Source: CAKPSH01 sp964634355
GTDB taxonomy: Bacteria; Bacillota; Clostridia; TANB77; CAG-508
DNA length: 16,195 bases
Reading direction: 5' to 3'
NCBI GenBank assembly: GCA_964634355.1
Contig: CAZWIF010000025.1
Location: forward strand, 1 to 16,195
The notes beneath the pieces were generated by a model. It saw nothing but the letters and a program-made list of their open reading frames with translations, did no database searches and had not been told where the DNA came from. This document shows positions 8,654-15,776 of the stretch, one piece after another (the stretch's first letter is position 1; each line of letters begins with the position of its first letter). Position numbers and translations under genes: made by a program.

Positions 8654-8998
8654 CTATAATCCAAAGCTTACACCTAGTGCATTATTTATTTTATTAATTA
8701 CACTACTATCATCTATATGTCCTATTTTTTCCTTTAGTCTACTTTTATCTATTGTTCTAATTTGTTCTGTTAATATTACAGAATCAGATTTTAAACCACT
8801 ATTTTGAGAACTTATTTCTATATGAGTTGGTAATTTATTTTTTCCTATCTGTGACGTAATTGCTGCTGCAATTACTGTTGGACTATATTTATTACCTGTG
8901 TCGTTTTGTATTATTAATACAGGTCTAATCCCTCCCTGTTCAGAACCTATAACTGGACTTAAATCTGCATAAAACATATCTCCTCTTTTAACTATCAT
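8654..8998 (-). CDS. mazF: MazF/EndoA-type mRNA interferase (toxin) without adjacent antitoxin
   Basis: A 114-residue endoribonuclease that cuts single-stranded RNA at short sequence motifs; the close Bacillus homologue EndoA (NdoA) recognises UACAU. The chain follows EndoA nearly throughout: MIVKRGD at the start, GSEQGGIRPVLIIQND (18-33), AAAITSQ (44-50), LPTHIEI and EQIRTIDK. The catalytic residues known in EndoA, Arg25 and Thr48, are both present at the same positions. AGGAGTGAG directly upstream is a good ribosome-binding site. In Bacillus and many clostridia the order is alr-mazE-mazF; here only 84 bases separate mazF from the GerS-like gene, and no mazE-like ORF fits in them. The activity therefore looks intact while its usual inhibitor is not in the window. 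It is probably cotranscribed with the upstream gene. Confidence 0.97.
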   Translation of the reverse strand: MIVKRGDMFYADLSPVIGSEQGGIRPVLIIQNDTGNKYSPTVIAAAITSQIGKNKLPTHIEISSQNSGLKSDSVILTEQIRTIDKSRLKEKIGHIDDSSVINKINNALGVSFGL

Positions 8999-9082
8999 TA
9001 TTTTCTCACTCCTGATATTACATTTTAATCTAGTATTTTTTGATATTTTAATATTAGTAGTTTTATTTTTAGATAGTTTTGC

Positions 9083-9706
9083 TTATATTATATCTTCTTT
9101 GGTAGTACTATTAATTGTTATTTCATTATATAATATGTAAACCAAATTTTTTTTGTTCTCATTCATAATTTCCAATTTTATTGGTATTCCTCTTTTATCC
9201 ATGGTAAGTTTTTTATACATTGTATACTTGTTTTTAGTTGTTACTCCTAGCGTTATTTCTTCTTTACTTTCAATGTATTCAGTTACTCCATTTTTACATT
9301 CTTCTATGAAACCATTTAAACTTAATATATTATTTGATAAATATTCATAATTATTATAAATTTTAGTTAAATTCAATCTTGAATTCTGTATCTCTAAATT
9401 TGTACCATCATAAAGAATAGTTAGTCCTTTTAAGTTTTCTGGTGCCTGTACCTCCTGTTTAAAAATATTAGGACTTGCATACCATTGTTTTATTATATAT
9501 TTATTTGTGTTTTTATTACTTGTAATTTCAACTGAAATTGTTGCTTCATATGAACTAATATTTAAAATATAATCTTCAAAATCTGTAATTGATTTACTTA
9601 TATTGTTTCCCGAATTTCGATTTTTATAATACCAATTTAAAATAATTACAAGAAAAATTAATAAACAAACTAAAATAATTTTTTTGTTTTTCATTATTAA
9701 TATCAT
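9083..9706 (-). CDS. GerS-like (LolA-fold) membrane-anchored protein, probable spore cortex/germination role
   Basis: About 207 residues: one N-terminal hydrophobic segment (roughly 9-25) followed by an extracytoplasmic domain. The domain pattern (TDFEDYILNISSYEA, then KQWYASPNIFKQEVQAPENLKG, then LYDGTNLEI) resembles the LolA-like fold of clostridial GerS. In C. difficile, GerS works with the amidase CwlD to make muramic-delta-lactam in spore cortex, and its gene lies just before alr2-mazE-mazF; the same neighbourhood with mazF supports the identification. Unlike GerS it lacks a normal lipobox: the only early Cys (ILVC) has Val before it and lies inside the hydrophobic stretch, so it is probably anchored by an uncleaved helix. 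The start at ATG 9706 is chosen because AGGA lies five bases upstream; ATG 9694 is possible, and a TTG at 9736 is less likely. Function is by family resemblance and context. Confidence 0.75.
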   Translation of the reverse strand: MILIMKNKKIILVCLLIFLVIILNWYYKNRNSGNNISKSITDFEDYILNISSYEATISVEITSNKNTNKYIIKQWYASPNIFKQEVQAPENLKGLTILYDGTNLEIQNSRLNLTKIYNNYEYLSNNILSLNGFIEECKNGVTEYIESKEEITLGVTTKNKYTMYKKLTMDKRGIPIKLEIMNENKKNLVYILYNEITINSTTKEDII

Positions 9707-9785
9707 TCCTTTCCTAAAGTGCAAATTATTTTTCAATTTTATCTTTTTATTGTTTTATAGTTTATAATTTTTTTATGTACTACAA

Positions 9786-9809
9786 AAGGGCACGGTGCAA
9801 CGTGCCCTT
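9786..9809 (-). terminator. GC-rich hairpin after dusB, likely intrinsic terminator
   Basis: GGGCACG (9788-9794) pairs with CGTGCCC (9801-9807) around a six-base loop; AA/TT pairs extend the stem to 9786-9809. Read on the minus strand the stem is followed by TTTTGTAG, a short U-tract, which suits termination of the minD-minE-rodA-dusB transcript about 120 bases after dusB. The motif also resembles short dispersed palindromes found in many Firmicutes genomes, so it may be one copy of such a repeat. Confidence 0.65.
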
Positions 9810-9835
9810 ACAAATGCATAAAATATAAGCTTAAG

Positions 9836-9945
9836 TTGACAACATTTAGTGCGACCTAATCCTCTACATTAGATATATGTACGATTAATAATTTTAATGC
9901 ATATAAAGAAAATAGGTTTCATATTTCAACCTTATATGTTGTCAA
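9836..9945. repeat. 10-base inverted repeat spanning the dusB 3' end
   Basis: TTGACAACAT (9836-9845) is repeated as its exact reverse complement ATGTTGTCAA at 9936-9945. The second arm overlaps the last codons of dusB (Asp-Asn-Ile-stop). The 90 bases between the arms hold no ORF; I see only weak secondary structure there (for example CTAAT...ATTAG). The function is unknown and it may be chance. Confidence 0.35.
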
Positions 9946-10903
9946 AATATTCTCTCAAATATTTTTCTAGTTCTACTTTGTTATCTATTCTATTTATTTT
10001 ATCTCTTGTTTCAGAACTTCTTGGCAGTCCTTTTATATATGCAGATAAGTGTTTTCTCATTTCTTTTATTCCTATGTCTTCTCCTTTTATTTTTACTGCC
10101 AATTCGATATGTTCCAATATAGTATTCAATTTTTCTTCATTGGTAATACCTTCTGCTTTATTTCCCTTTAAATATTCCCTAATCTCTCTAAATATGTATG
10201 GATTTCCCATACTTGCTCTTCCTATCATGATTCCATCTACATCAGTGTATTCAAACATTTTTAATGCACTTTCTCCGTCTTTTATATCTCCATTTCCTAT
10301 TACTGGTATTTTGACTGCCTCTTTTACGCTTTTTATCACATTTAAGTCAGATATTCCTGAATAATATTGTGCTTTAGTTCTTCCATGTATTGTAATTGCA
10401 GCTGCACCCGCATTTTCAAATATTTTTGCCGCTTCGACCGCAACTATATTATTCTCATCCCAACCTGTTCTATATTTTACAGTAACTGGATGTTTTGCTT
10501 CTTTTACAACCGCTGATACAATTTCTTCTGCCAATTTCAAATTTAAAAGTAATCTGCTTCCATCTCCGTTTTTTACAACCTTTGGAGCCGGACACCCCAT
10601 ATTAATATCTATTATATCTGCAATATTATTTAAGTATCTAGTTGCCACCACCATTGCTTCTATATCATTTCCAAATATTTGCATTGATACTGGTCTTTTT
10701 TCACCTGTTGTGTCTAGTAAAATCTTCGTTTTTTCATCATTATAATATAGTCCTTTAGCACTTACCATTTCTGTACATACAAGTCCAGGATTATACTTTT
10801 CGCATATAATTCTAAATGGCAAGTCTGTAATACCTGCCATTGGTGCTAATATTATATTATTTTCTAATTCAACATTTCCTATCTTTAATTTATGTAAATA
10901 CAT
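9932..10903 (-). CDS. dusB: tRNA-dihydrouridine synthase
   Basis: A 323-residue FMN- and NADPH-dependent enzyme that reduces uridine to dihydrouridine in the D-loop of tRNA. Visible motifs are LAPMAGITDLPFR (19-31), the active-site loop INMGCPAPK (100-108) with catalytic Cys104, VKYRTGW (142-148), IHGRT (172-176), GNGDI (203-207) and GIMIGR (224-229), which form the TIM-barrel FMN site; a helical domain follows. The length is typical. The frame stays open to a GTG at 10951 inside the rodA end, but ATG 10903 has GGAGA six bases upstream and starts with the usual MYLHKLKIGN, so it is preferred. It begins 13 bases after rodA stops and is probably the last gene of the minD operon. The DusB subclass is assigned from overall resemblance. 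Confidence 0.96.
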   Translation of the reverse strand: MYLHKLKIGNVELENNIILAPMAGITDLPFRIICEKYNPGLVCTEMVSAKGLYYNDEKTKILLDTTGEKRPVSMQIFGNDIEAMVVATRYLNNIADIIDINMGCPAPKVVKNGDGSRLLLNLKLAEEIVSAVVKEAKHPVTVKYRTGWDENNIVAVEAAKIFENAGAAAITIHGRTKAQYYSGISDLNVIKSVKEAVKIPVIGNGDIKDGESALKMFEYTDVDGIMIGRASMGNPYIFREIREYLKGNKAEGITNEEKLNTILEHIELAVKIKGEDIGIKEMRKHLSAYIKGLPRSSETRDKINRIDNKVELEKYLREYFDNI

Positions 10904-10916
10904 TTTATTTCTCCAG

Positions 10917-12026
10917 TTAATCAACAAATATTGCTTTTTGACGTCTGCCACTTATATTTAATAATAATGCTATGCAAATGAAATTAGTTAATAGTGAACT
11001 TCCTCCATAGCTTACAAATGGCAAAGGAACTCCTGTTATTGGCAATAATCCCATTGTCATTCCTATATTTTCTAACATGTGAAAAGTGAAAATTCCACAT
11101 ATTCCTATTGCTATATATGAACCTATATCATCCTTAGCAGTTTTTGCTACATATATTGATTTAGTAATCAATATAACATACAATATTATTACTGCTGCGG
11201 CTATTACAAAGCCCATTTCTTCTCCTATTACTGAAAATATGAAGTCCGTGGTTTTAGGATATAAATATCCTAATTGAGTTTGATTTCCTTTTAATAATCC
11301 CATTCCTAGTAATTCTCCTGAACCTATTGCTAATTTTGACTGTATTATATTATAACCTGCTCCTCTTGGATCTAATTCTGGATTTAAAAACACATCTATT
11401 CTTGTTTTTGCATGTTCAGGTAATATATATATATATGCTAGAGGTACTGAGACAGCAACTACTATAATGGTTAATATTACAATCTTTTTATCTATACCTC
11501 CTGTAAACATCATAAAAATATATGCAGCAACAAAGGCCATAAGCGTTCCATAGTCTGGTTGTAGCATTATAAGCGCTGCAGGCACTGCTAGTATTGCTAT
11601 TGTTATTAATAATTTCCAAAATCTATTTATTTCTCGCTTATCTCCATTTTGTAGTTTTACCATTACATAAGCTAAAAAGATTACGAATACTATCTTTGCA
11701 AATTCACTCGGTTGAAATGTTAGCCAGTCAGTTATTTGAAACCAACTTGTTGCGCCATTTATAGGTTCTGTAAATAATACTGCTATTAATGCTATAATAA
11801 ACACCCCATATAAAAAAGGGGCAAATTTAGTTATTGTATTATAATCAATTAGCATTACTGCTATTATAACTGGAATACTTACAATTGCCCATACTATTTG
11901 TTTTTTTAGTTCTAGATTATTATCATCTTGTGTAGCCGAATATAACGCTACCATTCCTATTAATAATAATATTAAACAGCATATTAATATGCTCCATTCA
12001 ATATTTTTAACAAACTTATTCTTCAT
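10917..12026 (-). CDS. rodA: RodA, SEDS-family peptidoglycan glycosyltransferase
   Basis: A polytopic membrane protein of 369 residues with about ten hydrophobic segments. SEDS proteins polymerise lipid II into glycan strands; RodA works with a class B PBP in cylinder elongation. Family marks are NGATSWF (90-96), FQPSEFAKI (104-112), QPDYGT (156-161), DPRGAGYNIIQS (219-230), KTTDFIFSVIGEE (258-270) with the catalytic Asp261, and LPITGVPLPFVSYGGSS (328-344). RodA rather than FtsW is chosen because it follows minD-minE, the usual clostridial arrangement. The frame is open to 12095, but the 23 extra residues are only basic read-through opposite the minE tail. ATG 12026 overlaps the minE stop by 11 bases, gives a normal length and implies translational coupling to minE. 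Confidence 0.94.
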   Translation of the reverse strand: MKNKFVKNIEWSILICCLILLLIGMVALYSATQDDNNLELKKQIVWAIVSIPVIIAVMLIDYNTITKFAPFLYGVFIIALIAVLFTEPINGATSWFQITDWLTFQPSEFAKIVFVIFLAYVMVKLQNGDKREINRFWKLLITIAILAVPAALIMLQPDYGTLMAFVAAYIFMMFTGGIDKKIVILTIIVVAVSVPLAYIYILPEHAKTRIDVFLNPELDPRGAGYNIIQSKLAIGSGELLGMGLLKGNQTQLGYLYPKTTDFIFSVIGEEMGFVIAAAVIILYVILITKSIYVAKTAKDDIGSYIAIGICGIFTFHMLENIGMTMGLLPITGVPLPFVSYGGSSLLTNFICIALLLNISGRRQKAIFVD

Positions 12027-12465
12027 TCTCTTTACTCTCACTCTTAGATTTTTCTTCTTTAGGCTCCTCTTTTTTATCTTCCTGAGTTTCGGCAATTATT
12101 TGTTTTGCTTCATCTATTATTTCTTTTTCTTCTTCTGTTTTTTCTTTTTTATTTTCTTTTGCCCTAGCTTCTTGTTTTATGTTGATTATTGGAATATTTG
12201 CATACAAAGCTGGAGCTCCAGTTGTTCCATCTGTATTCTGCTTGTTTGTTAATCTAACGTCTATTGCACTTTCATCAACTTCAATATATTTTTTTATAAC
12301 TTCTATTATTTCTTGCTTCATTAAATCTAAAAAGTCAGCAGATACATTTGCTCTATCTTGCATTAAAACTAAATGTAGTCTTTCTTTTGCTGCATCTTTT
12401 GAACTATTTATGTTGTTTTCTGTTTTTCTTATATTTTTTAAGAAGTTTATTATGTTCTCAAACAT
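12016..12465 (-). CDS. minE: MinE, cell division topological specificity factor with long charged tail
   Basis: A 149-residue regulator that stimulates MinD ATPase and drives MinD off the membrane, so placing the division site. The N-terminal amphipathic segment MFENIINFLK can contact membrane. The conserved core follows: AAKERLHLVLMQDRA (25-39), then LDLMKQEIIEVIKKY (46-60) and VDESAIDVRL (63-72), ending near ALYANIPI (86-93). Typical MinE proteins stop around here, at about 85-100 residues. This one adds some 50 residues made mostly of Lys and Glu, low-complexity and probably disordered. It starts 29 bases after minD, with GGAG upstream of ATG 12465, and overlaps the rodA start. Confidence 0.93.
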   Translation of the reverse strand: MFENIINFLKNIRKTENNINSSKDAAKERLHLVLMQDRANVSADFLDLMKQEIIEVIKKYIEVDESAIDVRLTNKQNTDGTTGAPALYANIPIINIKQEARAKENKKEKTEEEKEIIDEAKQIIAETQEDKKEEPKEEKSKSESKENEE

Positions 12466-12494
12466 GTGACCACTCCACTCTTTTCTCTCTTCTA

Positions 12495-13289
12495 TTATCT
12501 TTTTCCGAACAAACCTTTTAGTTTTTCTAAAAATCCCTTTTCTCTTCCTGGTATACTTACTTCTATATTTTCTCCTAAAATTCTTTTTGCAATTTCTCTA
12601 TAAGCTTTTCCTGATGGTGCTTTTTTATTCGATACTACTGGTTCTCCTTTATTTGTTTGAGTTATTATGTATTCATCGTCTGGTACAACTCCTGTAAGTT
12701 CAATTGATAATAAATCCACAATATCTTCAACATCCATCATTTCACCTTTTTTTACCATATTAGGTCTTAATCTATTAACTACTAACTCTGGGTTTTTGAT
12801 ATCTGAGGCTTCAAGAAGTCCTATTATCCTATCTGCATCTCTTATTGATGATATCTCTGCTGTTGTTACTACAATTGCTCTATCTGCTCCTGCAATAGCA
12901 TTTTTGAAACCTTGTTCAATCCCGGCTGGGCAGTCTATCAAAATATAATCGAATTCTTCTTTCAATTTATGAATTAAATCTTTCATTTGCTCTTCATTAA
13001 TAGCACTTTTATCTCTAGTTTGAGCAGCTGGAAGCAAAAACAATTCTTCAAAGCGCTTATCTTTGATAAGTGCTTGTCTTATTTTACATCTTTCTTCAAC
13101 AACGTCTACAATGTCATATACTATCCTATTTTCTAGTCCCATTACAACGTCTAGGTTTCTTAATCCAATATCTGTATCTATTAATGCAACCTTTTTTCCC
13201 TCCAAAGCTAGTGATGCTCCTAAATTTGCTGTTGTTGTTGTTTTTCCTACTCCACCTTTTCCTGATGTTATTACTATAACTTCTCCCAT
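12495..13289 (-). CDS. minD: MinD, septum-site determining ATPase
   Basis: A 264-residue ParA/MinD-type ATPase that binds the membrane as an ATP dimer, recruits division-site regulators and is released by MinE. Visible are the deviant Walker A loop GKGGVGKTT (10-18), LIDTDIGLRNLDVVMGLE (36-53), the ILIDCPAGIEQGF motif with the Walker B Asp, and NRLRP. A C-terminal amphipathic membrane-targeting helix, GFLEKLKGLFGKR (252-264), is present. ATG 13289 follows AAGGAAGGA by about twelve bases. It is the first gene of a probable minD-minE-rodA-dusB operon with the promoter at 13443-13415. The usual partner inhibitor gene minC is not upstream, where the por operon diverges instead. Confidence 0.98.
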   Translation of the reverse strand: MGEVIVITSGKGGVGKTTTTANLGASLALEGKKVALIDTDIGLRNLDVVMGLENRIVYDIVDVVEERCKIRQALIKDKRFEELFLLPAAQTRDKSAINEEQMKDLIHKLKEEFDYILIDCPAGIEQGFKNAIAGADRAIVVTTAEISSIRDADRIIGLLEASDIKNPELVVNRLRPNMVKKGEMMDVEDIVDLLSIELTGVVPDDEYIITQTNKGEPVVSNKKAPSGKAYREIAKRILGENIEVSIPGREKGFLEKLKGLFGKR

Positions 13290-13414
13290 GTTTTATATCA
13301 TTCCTTCCTTTAAAGTTATAATTTCCGTAAATCATTTCTGCTTTAAACTCTCTTTTTTAACTTTATCTTAAGAATACTTTTAATTATTTATTTCCGTAGT
13401 AATTATCGTTTATT

Positions 13415-13443
13415 ATCATATCGTAAAAACCCAAAAAAGTCAA
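13415..13443 (-). promoter_or_regulatory. Sigma-A promoter for the minD operon
   Basis: On the minus strand TTGACT (13443-13438) and TATGAT (13420-13415) are separated by exactly 17 bases. Transcription should begin near 13408, giving a leader of about 120 bases ahead of minD. No terminator or known riboswitch was recognised in that leader. Confidence 0.75.
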
Positions 13444-13564
13444 TGCTTTTTACTCCTTTTTTCTGTAAAATTAAATTATTGTTTGTGGGAATGATTATGA
13501 CATATTCAATAATTTATAAATATTACAATTCTGTAACATTTGATGAAATGACATTGGATATTCG

Positions 13565-13580
13565 GTCAAATGTTCTTGAC
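13565..13580 (+). promoter_or_regulatory. Palindrome overlapping the por -35 box, possible operator
   Basis: GTCAA (13565-13569) and TTGAC (13576-13580) form a 5-6-5 inverted repeat whose right arm is the -35 box of the por promoter. TGACATT occurs at 13549-13555 and again at 13577-13583, and CATTT-GATG-AAATG lies at 13537-13550. A repressor or activator bound here would control the por operon. I do not recognise a specific regulator consensus, and short arms can arise by chance. Confidence 0.3.
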
Positions 13581-13604
13581 ATTAACTTTTTTTAATAATA
13601 TACT
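13576..13604 (+). promoter_or_regulatory. Strong sigma-A promoter for the por operon
   Basis: A consensus -35 TTGACA (13576-13581) and -10 TATACT (13599-13604) are separated by 17 bases, about 45 bases upstream of the porC start. This is the closest match to the sigma-A consensus that I found in the window, in keeping with high expression of a central metabolic enzyme. Confidence 0.85.
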
Positions 13605-13648
13605 GTATTGGTAAATAAATATTATAAAAAAGGAGGTCAGCTATTTAT

Positions 13649-14227
13649 ATGAAGGATTTAATAGAAATTAGATGGCATGGTCGTGGTGGTCAAGGTGCAA
13701 AAACAGCTTCTCTTTTGCTTGCAGATGCAGCTTTTAATACAGGAAAGTATATTCAAGGTTTCCCTGAATATGGTCCTGAAAGAATGGGAGCACCAATTAC
13801 TGCTTATAATCGTATTAGTACTAAACCTATAACTATTCATAGTAATATTTATGAACCTGATTACGTTGTAGTAGTAGATGATTCCCTTCTTGATGCCGTA
13901 GATGTTACTGCTGGACTAAAAGAAGATGGTGCTATTGTAATTAATACTACTAAAGATACTGATTATATTAAAAGTAAATTAAAAGGCTATCAAGGTGAAA
14001 TCTATACGATAGATGCTAGAAAAATTTCACTTGAAACTCTTGGAAAGTATTTTCCAAATACCCCTATGCTTGCAGCTATTGTACACGTAACTGGTATTAT
14101 GAGTGATGACGATTTTCTGAAAGATATGCAAGGTTCTTTTAAGCATAAATTTGCTAAGAAACCTGAAGTGATTGATGGAAATATGAAAGCCTTAGAAATG
14201 GCATTAAAAGAGGTAAACAAAATATAA
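13649..14227 (+). CDS. porC: Pyruvate:ferredoxin oxidoreductase, gamma subunit
   Basis: A 192-residue subunit of the four-subunit enzyme that converts pyruvate plus CoA to acetyl-CoA, CO2 and reduced ferredoxin. The N-terminal IRWHGRGGQGAKTAS (7-21) is the glycine-rich signature of 2-oxoacid oxidoreductase gamma subunits, and GFPEYGPERMGAPITAYNRIS (37-57) is equally typical. The length matches the known Thermotoga-type gamma subunit. It is the first gene of porC-D-A-B. AGGAGG at 13631-13636 precedes ATG 13649 by twelve bases. The substrate is taken as pyruvate from the whole operon; a related branched-chain or 2-oxoglutarate enzyme cannot be excluded from this subunit alone. Confidence 0.95.
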   Translation: MKDLIEIRWHGRGGQGAKTASLLLADAAFNTGKYIQGFPEYGPERMGAPITAYNRISTKPITIHSNIYEPDYVVVVDDSLLDAVDVTAGLKEDGAIVINTTKDTDYIKSKLKGYQGEIYTIDARKISLETLGKYFPNTPMLAAIVHVTGIMSDDDFLKDMQGSFKHKFAKKPEVIDGNMKALEMALKEVNKI

Positions 14228-14289
14228 GTGTATTTGCACTATAATAAAAGTTAATTTTATTATTAAATTAAAAAAGGATGTGAATTAAC

Positions 14290-14571
14290 ATGATAAATAA
14301 AGATACTAATGCTAATGATTTAACAATTGCTGGTAATATTTACGACGCTGGTAACTCTCTTAATTTCAAAACAGGAGATTGGCGTTCTATTGCTCCAAAA
14401 TATCTTTCAGATAAGTGTAAACAATGTGGTCTTTGTTTCCCCGTTTGCCCTGATGATGCAATTCCCGTAGGAAAAGATCAAAAAAGAACTGATTTTAACT
14501 ATGATTATTGCAAAGGTTGTGGGGTTTGTGCAAAGGTATGCCCTTTTGGTGCAATAGTTATGGAAAATTAA
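14290..14571 (+). CDS. porD: Pyruvate:ferredoxin oxidoreductase, delta subunit (2x[4Fe-4S] ferredoxin-like)
   Basis: A 93-residue electron-transfer subunit carrying two [4Fe-4S] clusters between the catalytic subunits and external ferredoxin. Cys43, 46, 49 and 53 (CKQCGLCFPVC) and Cys74, 77, 80 and 84 (CKGCGVCAKVC) form two complete CxxCxxCxxxC motifs, each followed by the usual Pro. The N-terminal part with GDWRSIAP is typical of PorD rather than free ferredoxin. It starts 62 bases after porC, with AAGGA eleven bases before the ATG. A weak AT-only stem (14243-14249 with 14255-14261) lies in the gap and might reduce downstream expression. porA follows 18 bases later. Confidence 0.96.
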   Translation: MINKDTNANDLTIAGNIYDAGNSLNFKTGDWRSIAPKYLSDKCKQCGLCFPVCPDDAIPVGKDQKRTDFNYDYCKGCGVCAKVCPFGAIVMEN

Positions 14572-14589
14572 TTTGAAGGAGGAAAAATT

Positions 14590-15771
14590 ATGTCAATAAG
14601 AGAAAGACTAAGTGGAAATGAAGCAGCTGCTATTGCTATGAAACAAATAAATCCCGATGTAGTCGCTGCTTTCCCTATTACACCATCTACAGAAATACCT
14701 CAGTATTTTTCAACTTTTGTTAATAATGGTCAAGTCGATACTGAGTTCGTAGCAGTTGAAAGTGAGCATAGTGCTATGAGTGCTTGTATTGGTGCTCAAG
14801 CTGCTGGAGCTAGAGCTATGACGGCTACTTCTGCAAATGGTTTATCCCTAATGTGGGAAATGATTTATATTGCATCAAGTTTAAGATTGCCTATTGTTAT
14901 GTCTTTGGTAAACAGAGCTGTGTCTGGTCCATTAAATATACATAATGACCATTCTGATGCAATGGGTGTAAGAGATGCTGGTTGGATTATGCTATTTTCT
15001 GAAAATAATCAAGAGGCATACGATAATTTACTTATGGCTCACAGGATTGCTGAACATAAAGATGTTTTATTACCATTGATGGTATGTCAAGATGGATTTA
15101 TAACTTCTCACTCTATTGAAAATATAGAATTATTAGAAGATGATAAAGTAAAAGAATTTGTAGGAAAATATAAGCCTGAACATTATTTATTAAATCAAAA
15201 AGAGCCTATTGCTGTTGGTCCTTTAGATTTACAAGCTTATTTGTTTGAACATAAATATCAACAAGCTGAGGCTATGAGAAAATCTAAAGAAGTAATTTTA
15301 GAAGTTTCTAAAGAATTTGAAAAATTAACAGGTAGAAAATATTCTTTCTTTGAAGAATATAAGATGGATGATGCAGAATTTGTTGTTGTTTGTATGAATT
15401 CTACTGCTGGAACTACTAAAGCCGTAGTTGATGATTTAAGAGAAAAGGGTATTAAGGCTGGACTTTTAAAAATACGTGTATTTAGACCATTCCCTGCTTT
15501 TGAAGTCGCTAATGCTCTTTCAAAAGCTAAAGCAATAGCAGTTCTTGATAAAGCTGATTCATTAAATGCAGTAGGTGGTGCATTATTTGAAGATGTAGTA
15601 TCTGGTATGTATGTAAACAATAAAAAAGTTCCTTGTGTAAATTACGTATATGGCATAGGTGGCCGAGATACAACAGTCAAGGATATTGCTGGTGTATACT
15701 CTGATTTACAGAAAATAGCTGAAACAGGAAATATAGAAAACCCATATAGATATTTTGGGGTAAGGAGGTAG
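14590..15771 (+). CDS. porA: Pyruvate:ferredoxin oxidoreductase, alpha subunit
   Basis: A 393-residue catalytic subunit that, with beta, forms the thiamine diphosphate active site. The N-terminal pyrimidine-binding domain shows GNEAAAIAMKQ, then AAFPITPSTEIP (24-35), FVAVESEHSAM and TATSANGL, with NRAVSGPLNIHNDHSD in the middle. A C-terminal transketolase-like domain (about 260-393) has MNSTAGTTKAVVDDLREKG, KIRVFRPFP and GGRDTTVKDI. The length matches the pyruvate-specific PorA of four-subunit enzymes better than the shorter VorA/KorA types, which supports pyruvate. GAAGGAGG lies seven bases before ATG 14590. The last codons contain the ribosome-binding site of porB. Confidence 0.96.
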   Translation: MSIRERLSGNEAAAIAMKQINPDVVAAFPITPSTEIPQYFSTFVNNGQVDTEFVAVESEHSAMSACIGAQAAGARAMTATSANGLSLMWEMIYIASSLRLPIVMSLVNRAVSGPLNIHNDHSDAMGVRDAGWIMLFSENNQEAYDNLLMAHRIAEHKDVLLPLMVCQDGFITSHSIENIELLEDDKVKEFVGKYKPEHYLLNQKEPIAVGPLDLQAYLFEHKYQQAEAMRKSKEVILEVSKEFEKLTGRKYSFFEEYKMDDAEFVVVCMNSTAGTTKAVVDDLREKGIKAGLLKIRVFRPFPAFEVANALSKAKAIAVLDKADSLNAVGGALFEDVVSGMYVNNKKVPCVNYVYGIGGRDTTVKDIAGVYSDLQKIAETGNIENPYRYFGVRR

Positions 15772-15776
15772 TTATC

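Larger units (their letters stand above)
13290..13648. other. Divergent intergenic region between minD and the por operon
   Basis: 359 bases with no credible gene; short frames here lack ribosome-binding sites and family likeness. It contains back-to-back promoters for minD (minus) and porC (plus), about 130 bases apart, a minD leader of roughly 120 bases, and repeat motifs just upstream of the por -35 box (TGACATT twice, CATTT-GATG-AAATG, GTCAA-N6-TTGAC). Confidence 0.8.

Noticed and set aside
9846..9935. Possible tRNA or small RNA between the dusB end and its hairpin
   Set aside because: A stretch like GGTTTCA...AACC recalls a T-arm, but no acceptor, D or anticodon stem can be drawn.
10904..10951. 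GTG-started 16-residue extension of DusB
   Set aside because: It overlaps the rodA end, whereas ATG 10903 has a good GGAGA six bases upstream and the usual family N-terminus.
12027..12095. Basic 23-residue N-terminal extension of RodA
   Set aside because: It is out-of-frame reading of the Lys/Glu-rich minE tail; ATG 12026 gives the normal RodA length.
13126..13371. Short ORFs around the minD start on both strands
   Set aside because: They are shadows of minD or composition-driven frames; the minus-strand frame of 69 codons is the Walker A region of minD read in another frame.
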